A DNA stretch of 64,000 nt from Brevibacillus fulvus (GTDB taxonomy: Bacteria; Bacillota; Bacilli; Brevibacillales; Brevibacillaceae). The notes under the pieces were generated by a model that was not told the origin of the DNA, did not search any database, and worked only from the letters and a program-made list of their open reading frames with translations. The DNA lies in contig NZ_JAFBEB010000004.1 in NCBI RefSeq assembly GCF_016908525.1, positions 1 through 64,000 of the forward strand, read 5' to 3'. Below, in pieces: positions 16,664 to 27,177 of the stretch. Position numbers and translations under genes: made by a program. Position 1 is the stretch's first letter. Every line of letters starts with the position of its first letter.

Positions 16664-18742
16664 TTAGGCGAAAACGATTTTGGTAAAATCAGCGAACGCG
16701 TAAATCCGATTTGCGATCATGCGCAGCATCGCCAGCCGGTTTCGCCGGATTTGTTCATCTTCCGCCATGACCATCACCTGATCGAAGAAGCGTTGAATCG
16801 GTTCCCGCAACTCCGCCAGTTTTTCCAGCACGGCAGGGAACTCCCCTTGCTGCCAGAGAGGCTCAACCTCTTGGGTCACTCGCCGGTATGCTTCGTACAG
16901 CTGTTGTTCCGAAGCTTCAACCAATCGATCCTGAGCAACTTGGTCACTGTCCGCTTTTTGCGCCAAGTTATACACGCGGTTAAATTGTTCGACAGTCCAT
17001 TTAAATTCTTCCGCCTGCACGGCAATCGCCAACGCTTTGGCCCGTGCCACCAAATTCGGCACGAAATGAATGTCTGTGGCAAGCACGGCATCGATCAAAT
17101 CGTAGCGAATTTCTTCTTCTTGCAGCAGAGTCCGCAAGCGGAGGATGAAGAATTCGGCCAGATCGTGTTTGACTTCTTCAGCGGAGCGCTTGCCCACTCC
17201 TTTTTCCTGATAACTGCCAATTGCAATTTGCCACAGCTGTTCCAATGACACGTTCCAACCGCGTTGATGCAAAATATGAATTACGCCCGTTGCCATCCGA
17301 CGCAAGCCGTACGGATCTTGGGAACCAGTCGGAATGATTCCGATCAGGAAGCAACCGGCGATTGTATCCAGCTTATCGGCGATGCTGACAATCGCCGCTT
17401 CCGCCGAATCCGGCAGATCGTCACCGGCAAAACGCGGCAAATAATGCTGTGATACCCCGCGAGCGACCGACTCGCTTTCGCCCGCTTTCCGCGCGTAATC
17501 CTCACCCATGATCCCTTGCAGTTCAGGAAATTCGCCGACCATATTGGTCACCAGGTCAAATTTGGCGATTTCCGCAATGCGATCGATCGTTTGTTGCTCT
17601 TGCGGGCCATAGGCCAGCAATTTGGCGATTTCCCCGGCATTGCGGCGAATACGTCTGACCTTGTCTCCGATTGTTCCCAACTCTTCATGGAAAACAATGC
17701 TCTCAAGACGTTTCAAGCAATGCTCAATCGACAGTTTTTGATCTTCTTCATAGAAGAAGCGGGCATCGGACAAACGGGCGCGCAGCACTTTCTCGTTCCC
17801 TTTCGCCACGTTCTCCAATGCATGTGCATTTCCGTTTCGCACCGTGACAAAATGATTCAATAACTGGCCCGCTTTGTCCTCGACAGGGAAGTAGCGTTGG
17901 TGTTCGCGCATCGAGGTGATCAGCACTTCTCGCGGGATGGACAGGAAGGCCGGGTCAAATGAACCAAACAATACCGTCGGATATTCGACCAGATGGACAA
18001 CCTCATCCAACAACCCTTCGTCTACCGGAATATGCCAGCCTTTCTCATCAGCAAGCTCGCGCAACTGCTTGACGATTTCCGCCTGCCGCTTTTGCGGATC
18101 GGCGATTACAAATTGCTCGGCCAGTTTCTGTTCATATTGGTCCGGTGTCTCAATCGCTACTTCTTGTCCAAGGAAACGGTGCCCGCGCGTGATTCGGCCC
18201 GCTTTCACCCCGGCTACTTCCAGATCGATGACTGCCGATCCGAACAAAGCCACCAGCCAGCGAATCGGCCGGGCATAACGCAATTCATGCGCACCCCAGC
18301 GCATATTTTTCGGGAAGTTCATCCCGGTGATCACTTCGTTTAATGCCGGCAGCAGCTGAACGGTTTCTTTTCCAGCTTCACGCTTGCGGGCAAAAACATA
18401 TTCTACCCCGTTGACCTCTTTCAGATACAGTTCTTCCGGTTCCACACCGTTGCTGCGGGCAAATCCGAGCGCCGCTTTCGTCCATGCGCCGGTTTCATCC
18501 TGCGCGATTTTTTTCGCCGGTCCTTTGGCTTCCTCATCGCGATCCGCCTGCTTTTCCGCCAAACCGGCGACGATCAGGGCGAATCGGCGCGGCGTTTCAT
18601 ACGATTGAATCCGCTCATATTGCAGCCGTTCGGCTTGCAGCCATTTTTCCACTTTTTCCTGAAACTGCGCCGTCGCATTGGCGACAAAGCGAGCAGGCAT
18701 TTCTTCCAGACCGACTTCCAGCAACAAATCTCGTTTACTCAT
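16664..18742 (-). CDS. glyS: Glycyl-tRNA synthetase beta subunit
   Basis: A 692-residue GlyS, the tRNA-recognising subunit of the alpha2-beta2 glycyl-tRNA synthetase. It begins with the typical [15 protein letters not shown], has the central [19 protein letters not shown] block (about 145-163) and an HD-like region with [12 protein letters not shown] (about 445), and ends in a DALR anticodon-binding domain. A GGAGTGGCAACAC site precedes ATG. It overlaps glyQ by 15 bases or less (8 bases by these coordinates), so the two subunits are translationally coupled under the same T-box. Confidence 0.97.
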   Translation of the reverse strand: MSKRDLLLEVGLEEMPARFVANATAQFQEKVEKWLQAERLQYERIQSYETPRRFALIVAGLAEKQADRDEEAKGPAKKIAQDETGAWTKAALGFARSNGVEPEELYLKEVNGVEYVFARKREAGKETVQLLPALNEVITGMNFPKNMRWGAHELRYARPIRWLVALFGSAVIDLEVAGVKAGRITRGHRFLGQEVAIETPDQYEQKLAEQFVIADPQKRQAEIVKQLRELADEKGWHIPVDEGLLDEVVHLVEYPTVLFGSFDPAFLSIPREVLITSMREHQRYFPVEDKAGQLLNHFVTVRNGNAHALENVAKGNEKVLRARLSDARFFYEEDQKLSIEHCLKRLESIVFHEELGTIGDKVRRIRRNAGEIAKLLAYGPQEQQTIDRIAEIAKFDLVTNMVGEFPELQGIMGEDYARKAGESESVARGVSQHYLPRFAGDDLPDSAEAAIVSIADKLDTIAGCFLIGIIPTGSQDPYGLRRMATGVIHILHQRGWNVSLEQLWQIAIGSYQEKGVGKRSAEEVKHDLAEFFILRLRTLLQEEEIRYDLIDAVLATDIHFVPNLVARAKALAIAVQAEEFKWTVEQFNRVYNLAQKADSDQVAQDRLVEASEQQLYEAYRRVTQEVEPLWQQGEFPAVLEKLAELREPIQRFFDQVMVMAEDEQIRRNRLAMLRMIANRIYAFADFTKIVFA

Positions 18743-19628
18743 GTGTTGCCACTCCTTTCTTCAACAAAGGGAAGCCCAACCGTTCCCGTTCTGCATAATA
18801 CGTTTGCGCCACTTCCCGGGCCAGATTGCGCACGCGGGCGATATAGCCGGTGCGTTCGGTCACGCTGACTGCTCCACGCGCATCGAGCAGGTTAAAGGTG
18901 TGGGAACACTTCAAAACGTAATCGTATGCCGGGAAAACGAGATGTTCAGCCATGGCCCGTTTTGCTTCTTTTTCATAGGTGTTGAACAATTGGAACAACA
19001 TTTCTGTATCGGATACTTCAAAAGAATATTTGGAATGCTCGTATTCCGGCTGTTTGAACACATCGCCATACGTGTAGCCATTGACCCATTCCAGTTCAAA
19101 CACGTTTTCTTTTTCCTGGATGTAGGAAGCAAGGCGCTCCAGACCGTAGGTAATTTCCACCGCGACCGGTTTGCATTCCATGCCGCCGACCTGTTGGAAA
19201 TAAGTAAACTGGGTAATTTCCATGCCGTCGAGCCAAACTTCCCAGCCAAGTCCCCATGCACCCAGACCCGGGTGTTCCCAGTTGTCCTCGACGAAGCGGA
19301 TATCGTGCTCCAGCGGCTCAATGCCAAGCTGCCGCAAGCTTTCCAGATAAAGCTCCTGAATGTTGTCCGGCGACGGTTTCATGATCACCTGGAACTGGTG
19401 ATGCTGATACAGCCGGTTCGGATTTTCGCCATAACGGCCGTCGGCAGGGCGGCGCGACGGTTCAACATAGGCTACATTCCACGGTTCCGGCCCGATGCTG
19501 TGCAAAAAGGTCATTGGGTTGAGCGTGCCCGCGCCTTTTTCCACGTCGTACGGCTGGACAATCAAGCAATTTTGTTTGGCCCAATAGTTTTGCAACGTTA
19601 AGATAATGTCTTGGAAAGTCATCTTCAT
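18735..19628 (-). CDS. glyQ: Glycyl-tRNA synthetase alpha subunit
   Basis: A 297-residue GlyQ, the class II catalytic core that activates glycine. Hallmarks: [17 protein letters not shown] start, the [14 protein letters not shown] loop, [17 protein letters not shown] (class II motif 2 region, about 60-76) and [18 protein letters not shown] in the middle. ATG at 19628 is preferred, with AGGAGGTGG about 10 bases upstream; the upstream GTG at 19640 lies inside that ribosome binding site. It is the first gene of glyQS, preceded by a T-box leader. Confidence 0.97.
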   Translation of the reverse strand: MKMTFQDIILTLQNYWAKQNCLIVQPYDVEKGAGTLNPMTFLHSIGPEPWNVAYVEPSRRPADGRYGENPNRLYQHHQFQVIMKPSPDNIQELYLESLRQLGIEPLEHDIRFVEDNWEHPGLGAWGLGWEVWLDGMEITQFTYFQQVGGMECKPVAVEITYGLERLASYIQEKENVFELEWVNGYTYGDVFKQPEYEHSKYSFEVSDTEMLFQLFNTYEKEAKRAMAEHLVFPAYDYVLKCSHTFNLLDARGAVSVTERTGYIARVRNLAREVAQTYYAERERLGFPLLKKGVATHE

Positions 19629-19670
19629 GGGACAATCCACCTCCTGAGTTTATTGGCAGTCTTGGATATT

Positions 19671-19903
19671 AAAAAACCTCCCGCCTCTACACCAGCCTTT
19701 AGCTCGTGTAGGGACGAGAGGATTTCCCGCGGTTCCACCCTACTTGACCAGCGTCTTGCCAACGCTGTGTCCAACTTTCAATCAAACAATATGCTCCGGA
19801 ACGCCTTTTCACCGGCATTGCTGTCGAGCTTGCACCCTCCCCGACTCGCTTGGATAGCAAGAGACCGATTACTTTTTTCCATCACCGCATCTATGAAACT
19901 AAT
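19671..19903 (-). ncRNA. Glycine T-box leader with intrinsic terminator
   Basis: The minus strand holds the T-box consensus AGGGTGGAACCGCGGG at 19726-19741, followed by a terminator (CCTCTCGTCCCTACAC ... GTGTAGAGGCGGGAGG then TTTTTT, 19671-19721). The T-box bulge reads UGGA, complementary to the UCCA end expected of Gram-positive tRNA-Gly (discriminator U). Stem I lies at about 19790-19895 with an AGTA-type motif in AAAAAAGTAATCGG; a GGC at 19803-19805 is a possible glycine specifier, but I could not fold stem I rigorously. Uncharged tRNA-Gly would stabilise the antiterminator and switch on glyQS. Confidence 0.93.
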
Positions 19904-19909
19904 GGTCCT

Positions 19910-19938
19910 ATCATAGCGAAAATGTTCCAGAATGTCAA
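19910..19938 (-). promoter_or_regulatory. Sigma-A promoter of glyQS
   Basis: On the minus strand a perfect TTGACA (19933-19938) and TATGAT (19910-19915) are separated by 17 bases, placing the transcript start near 19903 and upstream of the T-box. The -35 box overlaps the end of recO. Confidence 0.8.
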
Positions 19939-20696
19939 CGTGTCCCGTCGCCCATCCGTTCCACCTGCTCCAAAAACGAACGGGTTTTCAGATGCAGATC
20001 AAGGTGCTGGTCAAAAAAACTGCGCAGCACATGTCTAAGCTGCGTTCGGGTTGCCGGTTTCACATCGATTTCTCCCAAACGTTCCAACTCGAACAACTGA
20101 AACAGCCGCAACAGCTTCCAGGCAGCCGGCGTTACGGCAATCGCGTAGGGATCAAGCGTAGCGCACTGCGGGCACAACAAGCCCCCTTGGGTGACACTGA
20201 TTACATAGGGCTCCCGTTCCGCACCGCAATTGCTGCATCCTTGCAAATGGGGGCGTATTCCCGCCACGATCAGCATTTTGCTCTCAAAAATTCGGCAAAG
20301 AATCTCTGGGTCCTTGCCTTCATTCATATAATGAAACGTCATCGCCAGCAGTTCAAACAAATATGGATTGGCCTCCCGCTCTTGGGTCAGCCTGTCCAGC
20401 AACTCGGCCATATAAGCCGCATAGGCCGTATGTAACAAATCCTGGCGCAAATCGCGATAAGATTCAATCACTTCCCCTTGCGACAAATCCGGCATCCCGC
20501 TGCCCGGACCGGTCTTGCAAAGGTAATAGGCATGACTAAAAAGTTGTGACACGGCAATAAGGCGGCTCTTGGTCTTTTTTGCACCACGAGCCATGATCCC
20601 TATTTTGCCGTGTTCCCGGGTAAAAACCGTCAAAACTTTGCTCGACTCCCCGTAGTCAACGCTGCGTATAACAATTCCTTCCCATTTTACAAGCAT
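19935..20696 (-). CDS. recO: DNA repair protein RecO
   Basis: A 253-residue recombination mediator that works with RecR to load RecA on SSB-coated single strands. An N-terminal OB fold ([26 protein letters not shown]...) leads to a helical domain and a zinc finger with CSNC near 153-156 and CPQC near 176-179. Length and motifs fit Bacillus RecO. Its ATG overlaps the end of yqzL by 10 bases, the conserved era-yqzL-recO arrangement. Confidence 0.96.
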   Translation of the reverse strand: MLVKWEGIVIRSVDYGESSKVLTVFTREHGKIGIMARGAKKTKSRLIAVSQLFSHAYYLCKTGPGSGMPDLSQGEVIESYRDLRQDLLHTAYAAYMAELLDRLTQEREANPYLFELLAMTFHYMNEGKDPEILCRIFESKMLIVAGIRPHLQGCSNCGAEREPYVISVTQGGLLCPQCATLDPYAIAVTPAAWKLLRLFQLFELERLGEIDVKPATRTQLRHVLRSFFDQHLDLHLKTRSFLEQVERMGDGTR

Positions 20697-20839
20697 GCTT
20701 GCGACTCACCCAGTTCATCTGGGGCGAGGTCTGCTTCTTCATCCTTTGTTGTGGAAATCTGGCTGTGTTCGCAGTAAAGAAGGTAAGCATGGATGTCACC
20801 GGTTGAAGCAAAATAATGCCATGAAAAGTCCCGTAACAT
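20687..20839 (-). CDS. yqzL: YqzL family small protein
   Basis: A 50-codon gene between era and recO. The translation starts [20 protein letters not shown] and continues LYCEHSQ with an acidic tail ending ESQACL. The RDFSW-x-YF-x-x-TG-x-I-x-AYLLY signature matches YqzL proteins of Bacilli, a family of unknown function always found here. AAAGGATGATG lies just before ATG. The TAA overlaps the recO start by 10 bases, suggesting coupling. Too short for length-filtered gene finding, so it is easily missed. Confidence 0.9.
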   Translation of the reverse strand: MLRDFSWHYFASTGDIHAYLLYCEHSQISTTKDEEADLAPDELGESQACL

Positions 20840-20943
20840 AAAGCATCATCCTTTCTCAAATCGGCTTGATCCACTTCCTTATTTAGAATCACCCTCGCCC
20901 ACTTTTCTATGCCTTGGAAAAATTGACACGTATAAACGCGTTG

Positions 20944-22303
<1,360 letters not shown>

Positions 22304-22346
22304 TCAGCTATCTGACTGGAGACAAATGCTTGACGGGGAGGCGACG

Positions 22347-22386
22347 AAAAACCAGACCCGCCACATTCAGACAAGTCCGGCTTTTT
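22347..22386 (-). terminator. Probable terminator after dgkA
   Basis: On the minus strand AGCCGGAC ... GTCTGG (22352-22380) forms a stem followed by TTTTT. It would separate the phoH-ybeY-dgkA unit from cdd-era, implying a separate promoter for cdd that I could not place. Confidence 0.55.
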
Positions 22387-22415
22387 GCCTCCTGTTTCCG
22401 TACTGCAGGCAAGCA

Positions 22416-22802
22416 CTAACTGAACAGCCAGTTAGCAATTTTCTGCCAAAGCGGGGGGACGAAGATCACCAGACCGATGATCGCGGAAAACAAAGCGGCG
22501 ATCAAAACGGCCGCCGCTCCTGCATCCTTCGCCACCTTTGCTTTCGGATGATACTCTGTCGTCAACAGATCCACCGTCGCCTCAATCGCTGTATTGACCA
22601 GCTCCAACGAAATGACAAGGGCGATACATCCGAGTACAATCAACCATTCATACCGAGAGATTTGCAACCACCAGCCAGCCAGCGGAACAAGTCCGGCAAA
22701 CGCCAGATGGATGCGCATATTTGGTTCCGTTCGGATTGTCCGGATGACTCCGGACCAGGCATACGCGACACTTTTTCGAAAGCGGAGCCATTCGTTCAAC
22801 AA
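22416..22802 (-). CDS. dgkA: Diacylglycerol/undecaprenol kinase family protein
   Basis: A 128-residue small integral membrane kinase of the DgkA family; Gram-positive members phosphorylate undecaprenol to replenish the cell-wall lipid carrier. Three hydrophobic helices are visible, with the conserved ELVNTAIEATVDL (about 75-87) and KDAGAAAVLI (about 99-108) catalytic segments. It begins 6 bases after ybeY, as in B. subtilis. Confidence 0.93.
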   Translation of the reverse strand: MLNEWLRFRKSVAYAWSGVIRTIRTEPNMRIHLAFAGLVPLAGWWLQISRYEWLIVLGCIALVISLELVNTAIEATVDLLTTEYHPKAKVAKDAGAAAVLIAALFSAIIGLVIFVPPLWQKIANWLFS

Positions 22803-22808
22803 GATCTC

Positions 22809-23282
22809 CTACCTTGTCAAGCCGATCTTCGCCAACACTTCCTCCTGCCGTCCAAACATCTCTTTCTCTTCTTCGGCTGTACCGTGATCATAGCCGAGCA
22901 AATGGAGAAATCCGTGGACAGCCAGAAAGCCCATCTCACGCTGCAACGAGTGTCCATACTCCTCTGCCTGCTCCTTCGCTCTTGGCACGGAAATAATGAT
23001 ATCCCCCAGCATGTTGGGAAAATCGGCCAGTTCTTCTTCCTCAACAAAAATTTCCGGTTCACCTTCGCCCGTTTCATTCATCGCAAACGAAAGCACGTCG
23101 GTCGGCCGGTCAACCCCGCGGTATTGCCGATTCAGCTCATGGATGCGCTCATCGTCGACAAGCGTAACCACGACCTCGCCGGATACTTCCTCCAGTTCGG
23201 CAGCGGTTTGCAAACATTTTTCCATCAGCGCTGCGATTTCGTCGTCGATTGTTTCTTCCTGAATGATCTCGATTGTTAACAC
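22809..23282 (-). CDS. ybeY: Endoribonuclease YbeY
   Basis: A 157-residue metalloprotein for 16S rRNA 3'-end maturation and ribosome quality control. The zinc-binding signature H-x3-H-x5-H is present in [12 protein letters not shown] (about 122-133). It starts at GTG behind GAGGAGC, 15 bases after phoH, and is followed closely by dgkA, a highly conserved phoH-ybeY-dgkA order. Confidence 0.96.
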   Translation of the reverse strand: MLTIEIIQEETIDDEIAALMEKCLQTAAELEEVSGEVVVTLVDDERIHELNRQYRGVDRPTDVLSFAMNETGEGEPEIFVEEEELADFPNMLGDIIISVPRAKEQAEEYGHSLQREMGFLAVHGFLHLLGYDHGTAEEEKEMFGRQEEVLAKIGLTR

Positions 23283-23297
23283 GCTAATTGCTCCTCA

Positions 23298-24275
23298 TCA
23301 TTTTTGAAATTCGGCCTGTACTTCGTCTTTGGCGTAAGCCTGAATAATTTTTTGCACCAGGCTGTGGCGAACGACGTCAGACTCTTGAAAGCGGATAAAC
23401 GCAATCTCCTTGATTGGAGCCAAAATTTGCTCCGCAATTTTCAGACCTGACTTTTTGCCTTTTGGCAAATCTATTTGCGTAACGTCTCCGGTAATGACCA
23501 TTTTCGACCCAAAACCAAGACGGGTTAAAAACATTTTCATCTGTTCGGAAGTCGTATTTTGCGCCTCATCAAGAATGACAAAAGAATCTTCCAGGGTACG
23601 CCCGCGCATGTAGGCAAGCGGAGCGACTTCAATCGACCCGCGTTCCATCATCTTGGCCACCTGTTCGGTTCCCAACATGTCGTAAAGCGCATCGTACAGC
23701 GGACGCAGGTACGGATCCACTTTTTCCTGCAAATCCCCCGGCAGGAAGCCAAGGCTCTCCCCCGCTTCCACAGCAGGTCGCGTCAAGACAATTCGTTTGA
23801 CTCGTCCCGTTTTCAAGGCTTGGACGGCCATGACCACAGCAAGATAAGTCTTGCCTGTACCTGCCGGACCGATCCCAAACACGATATCCGAACGTTTGAT
23901 CGCCGACAAATAGTGACGCTGGCCCAAAGTTTTGGCACGAATAATCTTTCCACGCTGTGTACGGGCCACTTCCTCGTCATACAGATTGAGCAGCTGTTCC
24001 GTTTCTCCTTTGTCTACGAGCTGCATTGCATAAGCGATGTCCCGCTCCGAGAGCGTAATGCCGCGGCGAACCAACTGCAGCAGAGTTTCCAGCAAATCAG
24101 CAAGCTTGTTCACTTCTTCCTTTGCCCCGCTAATCACCAATTCTCCGCTTCGCGTACTGATTTTTGCAGTCGTTTTCGCCTCAATCTGCTTCAAATATGC
24201 GTCGTGAGGACCGAACAGCATGAGTGCTTCCGATGCATCTGCAAACTGGATCTTTACCTCTTCTTGTACGTGCAA
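23298..24275 (-). CDS. phoH: PhoH family ATPase
   Basis: A 325-residue PhoH-like protein. An N-terminal KH-like region (about 35-70) is followed by an ATPase domain with Walker A GPAGTGKTYLAV (about 138-149) and Walker B SFVILDEAQNTT (about 230). The family is linked to RNA metabolism through its constant pairing with ybeY. The start is TTG at 24275 with GGAG about 11 bases upstream; no ATG lies nearer in frame. It follows yqfD by about 30 bases. Confidence 0.94.
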   Translation of the reverse strand: MHVQEEVKIQFADASEALMLFGPHDAYLKQIEAKTTAKISTRSGELVISGAKEEVNKLADLLETLLQLVRRGITLSERDIAYAMQLVDKGETEQLLNLYDEEVARTQRGKIIRAKTLGQRHYLSAIKRSDIVFGIGPAGTGKTYLAVVMAVQALKTGRVKRIVLTRPAVEAGESLGFLPGDLQEKVDPYLRPLYDALYDMLGTEQVAKMMERGSIEVAPLAYMRGRTLEDSFVILDEAQNTTSEQMKMFLTRLGFGSKMVITGDVTQIDLPKGKKSGLKIAEQILAPIKEIAFIRFQESDVVRHSLVQKIIQAYAKDEVQAEFQK

Positions 24276-24308
24276 CAGGCTTCCATCTCCTTGCCGTGAT
24301 AAATAACG

Positions 24309-25532
24309 TCACTCTGTCTTGTTTTCCGATGAATCGGGGAGCGGAGGGAGCGCTACGATCGGCTGTTCCTCTGCGATATCCTCGATTACGGTATAATGAA
24401 TACTCAAGTAAACTTTACCATTCTCCGTCTTTGTGTGCAAAACTTTTTCATCCTTTATTTGGGCATCGCCGCTGGCTCGTTTTAATATATCAAGGCGGGC
24501 GCTTTGCTTGCCAATCTCTACCGCTTCTTCCACGGTCAACTGCTTGTTTTTTTGCTCCATCTCGCGCAAGGTTACGGTTTTCCAGCCGACCGGCAATGTG
24601 AAAGCTGCACCCAAGCCAAGCTGGTGCCGCTCTTCGCTCGTCTCGGCCTTGGCGTACTGCGAAGCGTTAACTGGCCAGATCCGCACTGCCCATGAACCGA
24701 GCAGCAAGTAATGGTTTTCCTGCTGCTGGCCGGTCAGCTGATAGCGCGATTGGCGCAAGGGAACCGTGACCTGGCTTTCGTACCAGACTTCTCCCTGCAC
24801 CGTTCCTTTTGCCGCGACCAAGCCTTGCCTTTCTTCATTGCCGATCACGCCGGAAATCAGCACTTGTCCCTTTTCCACAAACTGATTCACCTTGACCATG
24901 CTCTTTCCGGCTTCGGCCATTACTTTGGAGATAACCGCGCGCTTCTTGGCAACCAGGTTGCGGGGACCAACAGCCGGCTTGGGCATCGGTTCTTCTTTTT
25001 CGACTACCTGAATGATCGCCTTCGTTCCCTGCAAGCGTACCCCGACATAGGAAGCTTCCGGCAACAAACGAAGCAATTCGCGCTGCAGTTGCTGCGGTTC
25101 TTCTAGTTTGGCCTTCCATGCCCCTACTTTAATCCCGATCTTTTCAGCAGCTTGGCCGACTTTTGTCGGTGAAATATGGTACGTTCCCTGGATTTCCACA
25201 CTCCAGACAAGCGATGAGAGCATGTACAATCCGAGAAAAAAAAGCAAGGCTCCGATGACAAACCCGGAACGCGCCTTAATTCTGCGAAACCAGAAAGGCA
25301 AGCCATCGCGCGAGACAACGTGCGTACGGCAGCCTGTCTCACGCAACAGCGGACGCAATCGAAAGTAATCGCCGATCAAAATCTGGCACTCGCTTAATTC
25401 TGTGCCAATCCGCCTGATATTCCAAATATGGATGCCTTCTCGAACCGCCATGTTTACCAAACGTTCAAAGCGTTTGCCGCGGACCTTGATGGTAATATTC
25501 CCCTCCAGCCACTCCTTCATCATATTCCGCAT
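24309..25532 (-). CDS. yqfD: Sporulation protein YqfD
   Basis: A 407-residue YqfD family protein. A soluble N-terminal region (1-90, MKEWLEGNITIKVRGKRFER...) precedes one transmembrane segment (about 92-112) and a large extracytoplasmic part (about 115-400). In B. subtilis yqfD is transcribed by sigma-E in the mother cell and follows yqfC, as here. Its exact role in sporulation is not defined. GGGGGG sits 9 bases before the ATG. Confidence 0.92.
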   Translation of the reverse strand: MRNMMKEWLEGNITIKVRGKRFERLVNMAVREGIHIWNIRRIGTELSECQILIGDYFRLRPLLRETGCRTHVVSRDGLPFWFRRIKARSGFVIGALLFFLGLYMLSSLVWSVEIQGTYHISPTKVGQAAEKIGIKVGAWKAKLEEPQQLQRELLRLLPEASYVGVRLQGTKAIIQVVEKEEPMPKPAVGPRNLVAKKRAVISKVMAEAGKSMVKVNQFVEKGQVLISGVIGNEERQGLVAAKGTVQGEVWYESQVTVPLRQSRYQLTGQQQENHYLLLGSWAVRIWPVNASQYAKAETSEERHQLGLGAAFTLPVGWKTVTLREMEQKNKQLTVEEAVEIGKQSARLDILKRASGDAQIKDEKVLHTKTENGKVYLSIHYTVIEDIAEEQPIVALPPLPDSSENKTE

Positions 25533-25556
25533 CTGTTCAGTCCCCCCGTTATGTTC

Positions 25557-25841
25557 TTACGGTTTTTCCACAAACTTCACATTGTGTATCCGGCCTTCCA
25601 GCAGTACTTCTTCCGGCAAAATCGCCCGGATAACCAGCTGTTCACCGCTGACGATCAGTTGGCCGTTGGTTAGCAACAGGCGGAGCTCCTTTTCACTGAA
25701 ATGCAGAACTCCACGGTGATTCTCTATGTACATTTGCAAATGACCAATCATGGTTATCCGCGGGACCTCAAGGACCACATCCTGTGGCAGATCCAATACA
25801 CCTACAGCCAATTGGCGTAGTCGGCGGCTCCAACGTTTCAT
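25557..25841 (-). CDS. yqfC: Sporulation protein YqfC
   Basis: A 94-residue YqfC family protein with the characteristic LPQDVVLEVPRITMIGHLQM segment and a C-terminal AILPEEVLLEGRIHNVKFV. ATG at 25841 is chosen because GAAGGGGG lies 7 bases upstream and relatives begin with a K-R-W-like start; the in-frame start at 25877 would add 12 residues. It is followed after 24 bases by yqfD. I looked for a sigma-E promoter upstream but found no convincing match. The 25842-26083 stretch holds no gene that I can support. Confidence 0.88.
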   Translation of the reverse strand: MKRWSRRLRQLAVGVLDLPQDVVLEVPRITMIGHLQMYIENHRGVLHFSEKELRLLLTNGQLIVSGEQLVIRAILPEEVLLEGRIHNVKFVEKP

Positions 25842-26083
25842 GAGTAAGCCCCCTTCATGCTGGCGCATAGCGCTCATTGTTCGTCCTATGGAAAGCGAAA
25901 TCCAGATGTCCGGAGGGTGCTTTCTCTTATAACCCTATGCAGGAGGGGGAGCGATTCATTCGATAAAAAATGCCAGCGATCATTTTTGTCGCATCACGTT
26001 CTGCAACAGCTTCAGATCGTTTAACGGAGTGGGGTTGATAAAGGAAGTGAAGCATAGAAGCGAAGATTGATTCCGTAAAACAG

Positions 26084-26113
26084 AAAAACCGCAGTTGCCT
26101 TGACAACTGCGGT
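26084..26113 (-). terminator. Intrinsic terminator after the small HTH gene
   Basis: A 10-bp perfect stem ACCGCAGTTG / CAACTGCGGT (26088-26113) is followed by TTTTT on the minus strand, 24 bases after the stop of the gene at 26138-26398. It isolates that gene from yqfC. Confidence 0.85.
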
Positions 26114-26137
26114 CTGACCGCTTTAACTAACCGGTTT

Positions 26138-26398
26138 CTACGAGAGACTGGTTGACGGGATACGCGATTCTTCCAATTGGGTATTCTGAGCAGCCAATGC
26201 TTTTCTTTGTTCCTCACGTCTGATCATTTTCCATTTTTTGATAACTCGCTTCACTTTATCAGCGGAGCATCCACAGGCAATCGCTGTCTCGTAGATGGAT
26301 TTGTTTTCATAGATACACAGCCGAATCACCTTTTGCCGAAAACGTCCCAGACGTGCCATTACCGTTTGATCAATCGACTCCAAAACAGTCCCTTGCAT
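26138..26398 (-). CDS. Small helix-turn-helix protein, function unknown
   Basis: An 86-residue protein with a likely helix-turn-helix (residues about 22-56: QKVIRLCIYENKSIYETAIA then CGCSADKVKRVIKKWK), rich in Arg and Lys and reminiscent of homeodomain-like or resolvase-type HTH domains. The C-terminal 25 residues are polar and probably unstructured. It begins with ATG, has a modest GAGTGGTGG upstream, and is a single-gene unit: a terminator follows it and another ends the floA operon before it. A perfect 14-bp palindrome lies 29-42 bases before its start. I do not recognise the family; a DNA-binding regulator, possibly autoregulated, is the inference. Confidence 0.65.
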   Translation of the reverse strand: MQGTVLESIDQTVMARLGRFRQKVIRLCIYENKSIYETAIACGCSADKVKRVIKKWKMIRREEQRKALAAQNTQLEESRIPSTSLS

Positions 26399-26426
26399 GA
26401 ATCAAGCCACCACTCTTTCCAATTAC

Positions 26427-26440
26427 TTACATATATGTAA
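26427..26440. repeat. Perfect 14-bp palindrome, candidate operator
   Basis: TTACATATATGTAA is self-complementary and lies upstream of the small HTH gene, where a promoter would be expected. The rest of the gene-free stretch 26399-26664 holds only the floA-operon terminator and no other recognisable feature. Confidence 0.45.
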
Positions 26441-26561
26441 TTAAAAATAGTGGATTGGACGATAACAGACAAGCTTTTCATCTCGACGATTTTAGCGTTG
26501 ATTCAACAGCAACTCGCAAAGATGGTCAAATTTTGTTGAATGGTCAGCCGGTTTGTCGAAA

Positions 26562-26596
26562 AAACAAAAAAAGAGGAGGAGCGAGCTCCTTCCTCT
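26562..26596 (-). terminator. Intrinsic terminator of the nfeD-floA operon
   Basis: On the minus strand AGAGGAAGGAGCTCGCTCCTCCTCT (26572-26596, abbreviated stem AGAGGAGG/CCTTCCTCT with slight asymmetry) is followed by TTTTTTTG, 69 bases after the last gene's stop. Confidence 0.75.
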
Positions 26597-26664
26597 CCAT
26601 ATGGCAGACAGCCCTGTTGTTGTTGAAAAACGGCGTTACTCCCAAGCCGAGCGAGTGCCCGTAA

Positions 26665-27165
26665 TCAGCGATTTCTTGACGAGTAAGGCGGCATTGTTCG
26701 CGGTGCCTTGGCTTTAGGCGGCGACAGAATGAGCGCCCATTTCATCCCTTCAACAGGATCAAGCGCCGGTTCATGGCGGCCTTCGAAGTTTGGCTGCTCT
26801 TGCTTCACGGTTTCGCGGATAACTTCGGGTTCGCTCTGCCTAAACGGCGTCTCAGCCGCTTCTTGTTCGGGCGCAACAGAGATGGCCGATTTCCCGCGCG
26901 AGTCCCGCCATTGTCCTGCTGGCGGGACCGGTTCAGGCCGTACCATCGACTTGCGGCTGCTTTCCCGTCGCTGGCTTTGACCGGCCGGACGATCACCAGT
27001 ACCGTAGGCGGGAGTTAAAATATCCCGGCGCCGCTGATTCCTTCTCCCTGATTGGGAACGCCCCAACAACCGCAGTCCGAACAAGGCCAGCAGCACGTAC
27101 CAAAACTTAGACAAGAGCCACAGCGCCAAGCCAATCAAACCATCAATCAGGTCGATCAGATCCAT
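26665..27165 (-). CDS. Membrane-anchored, Pro/Arg-rich protein of unknown function
   Basis: A 166-residue protein. The N-terminal 33 residues (LIDGLIGLALWLLSKFWYVLL region) form one hydrophobic or hairpin segment, followed by a basic cluster (RSQSGRRNQRRR) and a long polar, Pro/Glu/Arg-rich tail that is probably disordered. GGGGAGA lies 7 bases before ATG. It is the third gene of the nfeD-floA unit (12 bases after floA), the position of yqfB in B. subtilis, but I cannot assert homology. Operon position suggests a partner in the flotillin membrane-domain system. Confidence 0.7.
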   Translation of the reverse strand: MDLIDLIDGLIGLALWLLSKFWYVLLALFGLRLLGRSQSGRRNQRRRDILTPAYGTGDRPAGQSQRRESSRKSMVRPEPVPPAGQWRDSRGKSAISVAPEQEAAETPFRQSEPEVIRETVKQEQPNFEGRHEPALDPVEGMKWALILSPPKAKAPRTMPPYSSRNR

Positions 27166-27177
27166 CTGTCGTCTCCC

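Noticed and set aside
25842-25960. Possible sigma-E promoter upstream of yqfC (CATAGGGT-like -10)
   Set aside because: Expected from B. subtilis, but no -35 element of the right sequence and spacing could be found.
25927-26217. 96-codon minus-strand frame between yqfC and the HTH gene
   Set aside because: Crosses the terminator stem of the HTH gene and overlaps its coding end in another frame; composition is unlike a protein.
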